Positions 1-4,264 of a stretch of DNA of 5,097 nucleotides are shown in pieces. The position numbers and the translations under genes are program-made. Under the pieces are notes generated by a model. The model did not search any database and was not told the origin of the DNA. It saw only the letters and a program-made list of their open reading frames with translations. The stretch comes from CAUYUA01 sp963575675 (lineage in GTDB: Bacteria > Pseudomonadota > Alphaproteobacteria > Azospirillales > Azospirillaceae). Within the stretch, counting starts at the first letter, position 1. Each line of letters starts with the position of its first letter. The stretch covers positions 1 to 5,097 of the forward strand of contig CAUYUA010000057.1 of assembly GCA_963575675.1 (NCBI GenBank), given 5' to 3'.

Positions 1-1
1 T

Positions 2-79
2 CGTCGCCTGAAAAAGTTGTCTGGAAAAATTTACAGAAAAGTTGTTGCACAGCCCACATCTCCGAGCCCCACGCCATGA
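2..79 (+). CDS. Possible 3' end of an unidentified upstream gene
   Basis: This frame is open from base 2 and ends at TGA 77-79, which overlaps the rnhB ATG as ATGA, a typical sign of translational coupling in operons. The 25 visible residues are basic (RRLKKLSGKIYRKV) and then Pro/Ser/Thr-rich (PTSPSPTP), as in a disordered C-terminus. There is too little sequence to assign a family. The rnhB frame is also open to the window edge, so an open frame over 78 bases is weak evidence by itself, and the stretch may simply be non-coding upstream sequence. A 9-base direct repeat, AAAAGTTGT, occurs in it at 12-20 and 37-45. No strong ribosome binding site precedes rnhB, which would fit coupling but does not prove it. 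Confidence 0.3.
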   Translation, partial: RRLKKLSGKIYRKVVAQPTSPSPTP

Positions 80-732
80 CCAAATCATCGACCAAATCAT
101 CCGCAACCCACCCTGATCTTTCCTATGAAACCCTCGCACGGCAAGCCGGGGCCATCCGCATCTGCGGAGTCGACGAAGCCGGACGCGGGCCTTTGGCCGG
201 TCCTGTCGTCGCAGCAGCGGTAATTCTACCAAAATCCGGCCTGTCACAAGAACTGGCGACACACATCAACGACAGTAAAAAACTCTCCGCGAAGTTGCGC
301 GAACGCCTGAATCTCAAATTACACGAAGAAACTCTGATCGGAGTCGGCGAAGCAAGCGTCCAAGAAATAGACCGCATCAACATCCTTCAAGCCTCATTGC
401 TGGCGATGCGTCGCGCCGTAGAGGCCCTTAACGAAACGCCGGATTGGGCTTTAATCGATGGTCGCCATGCGCCCACCCTCGCTTGCCCAACCCAGACCGT
501 GATTCGCGGCGACCAAATCTCGCTTTCAATCGCAGCGGCGTCAATCGTCGCCAAAACGACCCGAGATCGAATCATGTCAACTCTGGCGAAAGAATTTCCC
601 GCCTACGGCTGGGAACGCAACGCAGGTTATCCAACCGCCGCTCATCTGAAAGCGCTTACCGATTGTGGTCCAACCCCACACCACCGACAAAGTTTTGCTC
701 CGGTAACCCGGGCAATGGGGATAACGGATTGA
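76..732 (+). CDS. rnhB: Ribonuclease HII
   Basis: RNase HII cuts the RNA strand of RNA-DNA hybrids and starts removal of single ribonucleotides misincorporated in DNA; it acts in the cytoplasm with Mn2+ or Mg2+. The 218 residues match the usual family size and carry every family block: GVDEAGRGPLAGPV (31-44) with the metal-binding pair D33/E34, NDSKKLS (65-71), LIDGRHAP with D128, RGDQ with D146 (equivalent to E. coli D126 by position), SIAAASIVAKTTRD (151-164), then YGWERNAGYPTAAHL and HHRQSFAPV near the end. No key residue is missing. ATG 76 is the only start codon in this frame inside the window and gives 30 residues before the first motif, normal for alphaproteobacterial forms; the frame stays open upstream, so a longer start outside the window is not excluded. 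There is no clear Shine-Dalgarno. It lies 117 bp before ccrM on the same strand, and its stop codon overlaps a GANTC site (731-735). Confidence 0.97.
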   Translation: MTKSSTKSSATHPDLSYETLARQAGAIRICGVDEAGRGPLAGPVVAAAVILPKSGLSQELATHINDSKKLSAKLRERLNLKLHEETLIGVGEASVQEIDRINILQASLLAMRRAVEALNETPDWALIDGRHAPTLACPTQTVIRGDQISLSIAAASIVAKTTRDRIMSTLAKEFPAYGWERNAGYPTAAHLKALTDCGPTPHHRQSFAPVTRAMGITD

Positions 733-800
733 GTCTACAGACGAAAAGCTTTTTTTTCTTGACGGCGACTCGAGAACGACTCAAGGTGGGCCATAGAATC
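731..800. promoter_or_regulatory. Cluster of four GANTC methylation sites
   Basis: GANTC, the CcrM target, occurs at 731-735 (GAGTC), 767-771 (GACTC), 778-782 (GACTC) and 796-800 (GAATC), four sites in 70 bases. For comparison I count five in the 657 bases of rnhB. In Caulobacter, GANTC sites near the ccrM start are known to link its expression to methylation state. The clustering is seen; autoregulation here is inferred from that precedent. I see no TTAA-N7-TTAA CtrA box in 733-849. Confidence 0.6.
770..799 (+). promoter_or_regulatory. Candidate ccrM promoter overlapping GANTC sites
   Basis: TAGAAT (794-799) matches five of six bases of the -10 consensus and lies 18 bases after TCGAGA (770-775), a four-of-six match to -35. 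The last GANTC site (796-800) overlaps the -10 and another (767-771) overlaps the -35. A T8 run lies at 750-757 just upstream. TTGACG at 759-764 is a better -35 but has no -10 at a usable distance. This is a motif-level guess only. Confidence 0.3.
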
Positions 801-803
801 GGT

Positions 804-830
804 TTATCCCCGTTATCCCCATTTTCCCCA
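804..830 (+). repeat. Three tandem 9-mers resembling DnaA boxes
   Basis: TTATCCCCG, TTATCCCCA and TTTTCCCCA follow one another without spacing. The middle copy differs at one base from the classical DnaA box TTATCCACA, and an inverted copy (TGGGGATAA) lies at 716-724. The mismatch falls in the conserved CACA half, so DnaA binding is uncertain; the block could equally be a C-rich leader element. It ends 19 bases before the ccrM ATG. Confidence 0.45.
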
Positions 831-849
831 GATCACGAATGCGCCGAAC

Positions 850-1920
850 ATGAACAAAATTCTCCTTGGCGATTGCCTTTCCATCCTCCCAACCCTTCCG
901 GCGCGCTCGGTGGATTTGATTTTCGCGGACCCTCCTTACAATCTTCAGTTGAATAAAGAACTGCTTCGCCCGGATCATTCCCGCGTCGACGGAGTCGACG
1001 CAGAATGGGATAAGTTCACAGACTTCGCCAGTTACGATAAGTTTACGCGAGAATGGATGGCCTCATGCAAAGAATTGCTGAAAGATAATGGAAGTATTTG
1101 GATCATCGGCTCTTATCATAATATATTTAGGATAGGGAATATTCTTCAGGACTTGGGCTTCTGGATACTGAATGATGTTATATGGAGAAAAACCAACCCT
1201 ATGCCTAACTTTCGCGGCTCTCGGTTTTCAAACGCTCACGAGACCCTGATTTGGGCGGCAAAATCCAAGGACGCGCGCTATCGATTCAACTATGAAACAA
1301 TGAAACACCTCAACGAAGACCTCCAAATGCGCAGTGACTGGGTGTTGCCGATTTGCACTGGAGGAGAACGTTTACGCGATCCACAGGGGCGAAAATTACA
1401 TCCCACCCAGAAACCAGAAGCATTGCTCTATCGTGTGCTGATGTCGAGCACCGAACCAGGAGACTTGGTGTTGGATCCGTTTTTCGGCACCGGCACCACC
1501 GGAGCCGTCGCCAAACGCTTACGTCGAAATTGGTTGGGCATTGAGCGCGATCCCGGATATGCAGAAATCGCCGAACAGCGAATCGCTGAGGTCTCTCCGT
1601 CATCGGAGGAATCTTTGGACGTCAAACCAAAACGCCAAGCGCCACGCATTCCTTTTGGTCAACTGGTCGAGCGCGGACTCCTGCCGCCAGGCTCACAGCT
1701 CTTTGACCATCGTCGGCGTCATACGGCGCATATTCGGGCAGATGGAACTTTAACCGCAATCAATCATCTAGGAACGCATCGCGGATCGATTCACCAAGTG
1801 GGCGCGGCAGTTCAAGGACTTCCAGCGTGCAATGGTTGGACGTTCTGGCATTTCGACGCAAACGGCACACAACAACCTATCGACGCCTTGCGCGAACAAA
1901 TCAGATCAGAAATACACTAA
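850..1920 (+). CDS. ccrM: CcrM-type GANTC adenine-N6 DNA methyltransferase
   Basis: Transfers a methyl group from S-adenosylmethionine to the adenine of GANTC; in alphaproteobacteria this orphan enzyme re-methylates new DNA late in the cell cycle and tunes transcription. The 356 residues compare with about 358 in Caulobacter. The catalytic motif DPPY is at 27-30, followed by the family-typical block NLQLNKELLRPDHSRVDGVDAEWDKF (split here: begins at 31), then GSYHNIFRIG, NPMPNFRGSRFSNAHETLIWA and HPTQKPEALLYR. The SAM-binding motif DPFFGTGTTG is at 209-218. This order, catalytic motif before SAM motif, is the beta class. Residues 266-335 form the CcrM-specific C-terminal DNA-recognition domain, from RIPFGQLVERGLL to PACNGWTFWHF. 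ATG 850 leaves a start matching the family (GDC at 7-9) but has no obvious Shine-Dalgarno. No restriction endonuclease lies beside it. Bases 1081-1200 are unusually A+T-rich (about 35% G+C) although they encode a conserved core. Confidence 0.96.
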   Translation: MNKILLGDCLSILPTLPARSVDLIFADPPYNLQLNKELLRPDHSRVDGVDAEWDKFTDFASYDKFTREWMASCKELLKDNGSIWIIGSYHNIFRIGNILQDLGFWILNDVIWRKTNPMPNFRGSRFSNAHETLIWAAKSKDARYRFNYETMKHLNEDLQMRSDWVLPICTGGERLRDPQGRKLHPTQKPEALLYRVLMSSTEPGDLVLDPFFGTGTTGAVAKRLRRNWLGIERDPGYAEIAEQRIAEVSPSSEESLDVKPKRQAPRIPFGQLVERGLLPPGSQLFDHRRRHTAHIRADGTLTAINHLGTHRGSIHQVGAAVQGLPACNGWTFWHFDANGTQQPIDALREQIRSEIH

Positions 1921-1976
1921 GCAATATCGAATTAAGACTATCGACACGCAGCGAAAAATAATAAGTTTAAAAAAAT

Positions 1977-2005
1977 GGGGGCCAGGAACTCTATTCCTGG
2001 CCCCC
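1977..2005 (-). terminator. Strong intrinsic terminator between ccrM and the array
   Basis: A perfect 12-bp stem, GGGGGCCAGGAA (1977-1988) with TTCCTGGCCCCC (1994-2005), closes a 5-base loop. Read on the minus strand it is followed by a single A and then seven Ts (1969-1975), an excellent terminator 11 bases after the copy 1 stop codon. Read on the plus strand the tail is only TCTTT, so it may also stop ccrM transcription 56 bases after its stop, but less strongly. Confidence 0.88.
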
Positions 2006-2016
2006 TCTTTGATTCA

Positions 2017-2862
2017 TTAATCTACCACCGGCGGCGTAACCACCGGCGGAGTAACGGGTCGCACGACAACAGGCGCAACCACCGGAGCAACCACCGGCGG
2101 CGGCGGTGGAGCAACAGTGCTTCGCAATGGGTTATTGGTGATGCTGGAGGTCAGCAGATCAGGCGGATCGTCTTCCCGGTGACGCCGGATCAACGATTTG
2201 CTTGGACCAAAATAAATCCTGATCCCAACCACGCCATATTCCGCGCCCTGCCCTGAAACGGCTCCGCGAGCATACATAGCCCCTCCAGGAATGGAAGAAA
2301 TTCCCGGCATATACTCCGCCTCGAACAAACCGAGTTTCCTGTCAGGGTTTATTTCGGTTCCGGCAGTCAACTTAAGGTCGTCCGTCGGATAATACGACAT
2401 CTTGACTTGCCCAATGGCTCCGTGACCAACGTCGCCGTTCTGGAAACCAACCTTGCTGTAAACGGTGAAACGACCAAGATAAGCTTCCCCGACGCCAAGA
2501 AAGCGATTGAGATCGATTCCAACTCGGCGCGTGTGAACATACCCAAATCCGGCCAAGCCAACCGCAGGGTCCCGCCAAAACACTTGTCCGTCGCCGCCCC
2601 ACATCGAGTGGTAATCCGACTTACCCGCGCCGATGTCGAATTGGGCTCCGAAATCATGGCCGAGCGGAACCGCCAACGACGCAATTCCAAGACCGATGAC
2701 TTGACTATAGCTCTGCCCCCCTTCCAGAGACAGCTTGCCGTTGATTGCAGAAACAGCGGGAGCTTCTCCGGAAACACCTGCGCAGGGCCACCCAACAGCG
2801 GCGACAATGACAATCAAAGACGCTTGGAGGATATTCCACCTCCAACGAAACAAAGATTCCAT
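2017..2862 (-). CDS. Putative outer-membrane beta-barrel protein, array copy 1
   Basis: A 281-residue exported protein of unknown role. Residues 1-10 (MESLFRWRWN) are a basic n-region and 11-25 a hydrophobic core; cleavage is plausible between about residues 29 and 39. A Cys at 27 sits in GWPC, not a lipobox. The mature part (about 40-221) is rich in Gly and aromatic residues with alternating polar/apolar stretches such as LKLTAGTEI and YGVVGIRIYFG, typical of an outer-membrane barrel of roughly eight strands. KSLIRRHREDDPPDLL (222-237) follows the last strand; I recall similar motifs at this point in uncharacterised alphaproteobacterial proteins. Residues 251-281 are a Pro/Val tail (APPPPP, then APVV and PPVV repeats). 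I chose this ATG over one 21 codons upstream because GGAG lies 8 bases before it and because it begins a clean signal peptide. This copy ends PPVVD and differs from copies 2 and 3 only in its last ~165 bases. Confidence 0.8.
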   Translation of the reverse strand: MESLFRWRWNILQASLIVIVAAVGWPCAGVSGEAPAVSAINGKLSLEGGQSYSQVIGLGIASLAVPLGHDFGAQFDIGAGKSDYHSMWGGDGQVFWRDPAVGLAGFGYVHTRRVGIDLNRFLGVGEAYLGRFTVYSKVGFQNGDVGHGAIGQVKMSYYPTDDLKLTAGTEINPDRKLGLFEAEYMPGISSIPGGAMYARGAVSGQGAEYGVVGIRIYFGPSKSLIRRHREDDPPDLLTSSITNNPLRSTVAPPPPPVVAPVVAPVVVRPVTPPVVTPPVVD

Positions 2863-2870
2863 AGAAAAAA

Positions 2871-2874
2871 CTCC
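2871..2874 (-). promoter_or_regulatory. Ribosome binding site of array copy 1
   Basis: On the minus strand GGAG lies 8 bases before the ATG at 2862 (GGAG-TTTTTTCT-ATG). It decides the start in favour of the signal-peptide methionine. The upstream in-frame ATG at 2925 lies within the putative 5' stem-loop/promoter region. The same site recurs at 3998-4001 for copy 2. Confidence 0.75.
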
Positions 2875-2903
2875 ACATAAAATCAAGGAAAAACCACAAC
2901 AAC

Positions 2904-2923
2904 GAGACAAACAAGTGTGTCTC
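2904..2923 (-). promoter_or_regulatory. Stem-loop or operator at the 5' end of the copy 1 transcript
   Basis: GAGACA and TGTCTC form a 6-bp dyad with an 8-base spacer. It starts 3 bases past the candidate -10, so a transcript would begin almost exactly with this stem-loop, about 40 bases before the start codon. It could protect the mRNA, as the 5' stem-loop of ompA does in E. coli, or be an operator; the sequence cannot decide. The copy 2 equivalent is at 4031-4050. Confidence 0.4.
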
Positions 2924-2926
2924 ATT

Positions 2927-2955
2927 ACTACACTCTAGCTCGATCAAGAGTCCAA
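2927..2955 (-). promoter_or_regulatory. Candidate promoter of array copy 1
   Basis: On the minus strand TTGGAC (2955-2950) and TGTAGT (2932-2927) are separated by 17 bases, with three and four matches to the -35 and -10 consensus. A GANTC site (2948-2952) overlaps the -35 element, so CcrM methylation could touch it. The match is weak; position relative to the 5' dyad and ribosome binding site is the main support. Confidence 0.3.
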
Positions 2956-2972
2956 AAGCCACCTGGCGGCTT
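2956..2972 (-). terminator. Weak terminator-like hairpin between array genes
   Basis: On the minus strand AAGCCGC-CAG-GTGGCTT folds into a 7-bp stem with one G-T pair and is followed by two more Ts and then GG. It lies immediately upstream of the copy 1 promoter and could limit read-through from copy 2. The U tract is short, so termination would be incomplete at best. The same element is at 4083-4099. Confidence 0.3.
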
Positions 2973-3029
2973 CATCGGATTAAAACAGCCCTCGCACCTT
3001 TGGTTATCTCAGTCTCCAAGTCATGGTTT

Positions 3030-3073
3030 CCAAAGGCCTCCCGGCCTTTGGTGGGTCCAGGGCAAAGCCCTGG
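3030..3073. repeat. Paired GC-rich hairpins in the array spacer, first copy
   Basis: Two palindromes lie side by side: CCAAAGGCC/GGCCTTTGG (3030-3038, 3043-3051, loop TCCC) and CCAGGGC/GCCCTGG (3057-3063, 3067-3073, loop AAA). They lie 65-108 bases after the stop of array copy 2. Neither has a U tract on the minus strand; on the plus strand the second is followed by CCTTTCTTTG. They resemble short dispersed palindromic elements I associate with some alphaproteobacterial genomes, but only a genome search could show that they are dispersed. Confidence 0.55.
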
Positions 3074-3137
3074 CCTTTCTTTGTCCCTTATCTTTCATCT
3101 CTGCATTCTTTTCGGATTTTCGAGTAAACGAAACATA

Positions 3138-3989
3138 TCAGGCATCACTTGGAGGCGGCGTAACCACCGGCGAAGTAACGGGTCGCACGACCACAGGCGC
3201 AACCACCGGAGCAACCACCGGCGGCGGTGGCGGTGGAGCAACAGTGCTTCGCAATGGATTGTTGGTGATGCTGGAGGTCAGCAGATCAGGCGGATCATCT
3301 TCCCGATGGCGCCGGATCAACGATTTGCTTGGACCAAAATAAATCCTGATCCCAACCACGCCATATTCCGCGCCCTGCCCTGAAACGGCTCCGCGAGCAT
3401 ACATAGCCCCTCCAGGAATGGAAGAAATTCCCGGCATATACTCCGCCTCGAACAAACCGAGTTTCCTGTCAGGGTTTATTTCGGTTCCGGCAGTCAACTT
3501 AAGGTCGTCCGTCGGATAATACGACATCTTGACTTGCCCAATGGCTCCGTGACCAACGTCGCCGTTCTGGAAACCAACCTTGCTGTAAACGGTGAAACGA
3601 CCAAGATAAGCTTCCCCGACGCCAAGAAAGCGATTGAGATCGATTCCAACTCGGCGCGTGTGAACATACCCAAATCCGGCCAAGCCAACCGCAGGGTCCC
3701 GCCAAAACACTTGTCCGTCGCCGCCCCACATCGAGTGGTAATCCGACTTACCCGCGCCGATGTCGAATTGGGCTCCGAAATCATGGCCGAGCGGAACCGC
3801 CAACGACGCAATTCCAAGACCGATGACTTGACTATAGCTCTGCCCCCCTTCCAGAGACAGCTTGCCGTTGATTGCAGAAACAGCGGGAGCTTCTCCGGAA
3901 ACACCTGCGCAGGGCCACCCAACAGCGGCGACAATGACAATCAAAGACGCTTGGAGGATATTCCACCTCCAACGAAACAAAGATTCCAT
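3138..3989 (-). CDS. Putative outer-membrane beta-barrel protein, array copy 2
   Basis: A 283-residue paralogue of copy 1, identical to it for residues 1-250 or so, with the same signal peptide, barrel region, KSLIRRHREDDPP motif and GGAG site (3998-4001). The Pro/Val tail differs: one additional Pro in the first proline run (six instead of five), PVTSPVV instead of PVTPPVV, and the ending PPPSDA in place of PPVVD. It appears identical to all of copy 3 that is visible. Its stop is followed not by the strong terminator of copy 1 but by the spacer with paired hairpins and a weak terminator-like hairpin, so some transcription may run on into copy 1. Function is unknown; export to the outer membrane is inferred from the signal peptide and strand pattern. 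Confidence 0.8.
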   Translation of the reverse strand: MESLFRWRWNILQASLIVIVAAVGWPCAGVSGEAPAVSAINGKLSLEGGQSYSQVIGLGIASLAVPLGHDFGAQFDIGAGKSDYHSMWGGDGQVFWRDPAVGLAGFGYVHTRRVGIDLNRFLGVGEAYLGRFTVYSKVGFQNGDVGHGAIGQVKMSYYPTDDLKLTAGTEINPDRKLGLFEAEYMPGISSIPGGAMYARGAVSGQGAEYGVVGIRIYFGPSKSLIRRHREDDPPDLLTSSITNNPLRSTVAPPPPPPVVAPVVAPVVVRPVTSPVVTPPPSDA

Positions 3990-4030
3990 AGAAAAAACTC
4001 CACATAAAATCAAGGAAAAACCACAACAAC

Positions 4031-4082
4031 GAGACAAACAAGTGTGTCTCATTACTACACTCTAGCTCGATCAAGAGTCCAA
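4031..4082 (-). promoter_or_regulatory. Candidate promoter and 5' stem-loop of array copy 2
   Basis: This is an exact second copy of the copy 1 control region: -35 TTGGAC at 4077-4082, -10 TGTAGT at 4054-4059, a GANTC site at 4075-4079 over the -35, and the GAGACA/TGTCTC dyad at 4031-4050. Because it is duplicated with the gene, each copy could be transcribed independently. Confidence 0.3.
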
Positions 4083-4156
4083 AAGCCACCTGGCGGCTTC
4101 ATCGGATTAAAACAGCCCTCGCACCTTTGGTTATCTCAGTCTCCAAGTCATGGTTT

Positions 4157-4200
4157 CCAAAGGCCTCCCGGCCTTTGGTGGGTCCAGGGCAAAGCCCTGG
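4157..4200. repeat. Paired GC-rich hairpins in the array spacer, second copy
   Basis: An exact copy of the hairpin pair at 3030-3073, in the spacer between array copies 3 and 2. Its perfect conservation is explained by the recent unit duplication and is no independent evidence of function. The remaining bases of this 275-bp spacer (to 4264) hold nothing else that I recognise. Confidence 0.55.
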
Positions 4201-4264
4201 CCTTTCTTTGTCCCTTATCTTTCATCTCTGCATTCTTTTCGGATTTTCGAGTAAACGAAACATA

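Larger units (their letters stand above)
714..823. repeat. Perfect 14-bp inverted repeat around the ccrM leader
   Basis: AATGGGGATAACGG at 714-727 (last codons of rnhB) is the exact reverse complement of CCGTTATCCCCATT at 810-823, 27 bases before the ccrM start. The arms are 82 bases apart and enclose all four GANTC sites. In an rnhB-ccrM read-through RNA the arms could pair; a transcript starting inside the leader would carry only the second arm. The match is directly visible, while a role is inference. Confidence 0.6.

Noticed and set aside
12..45. Direct repeat AAAAGTTGT upstream of rnhB as an operator
   Set aside because: Two A-rich 9-mers 25 bases apart, possibly inside coding sequence, are too little to support a regulatory claim.
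733..758. Intrinsic terminator of rnhB from the T8 run at 750-757
   Set aside because: The preceding bases give only a 4-bp GTCT/AGAC pairing with a 2-base loop, too small for a stable terminator hairpin.
444..956. 170-residue plus-strand frame spanning the end of rnhB and start of ccrM
   Set aside because: It overlaps two well-supported genes in another frame and its translation has no family-like motif.
850..1920. Methyltransferase as half of a restriction-modification system
   Set aside because: No endonuclease gene flanks it, and the C-terminal domain and rnhB linkage identify it as the orphan cell-cycle enzyme.
2017..2925. Longer array gene starting at ATG 2925 (302 residues; the same extension in copy 2 from 4052)
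   Set aside because: The additional 21 residues (MRHTCLSRCC...) have no ribosome binding site and lie in the putative 5' leader, whereas ATG 2862 has GGAG at 8 bases and begins a normal signal peptide.
2407..3383. Plus-strand open frames of 127-157 residues across the array, repeated in each unit
   Set aside because: They are antisense to the beta-barrel genes, show low-complexity or Arg/His-rich translations with no recognisable domain, and repeat only because the DNA is duplicated.
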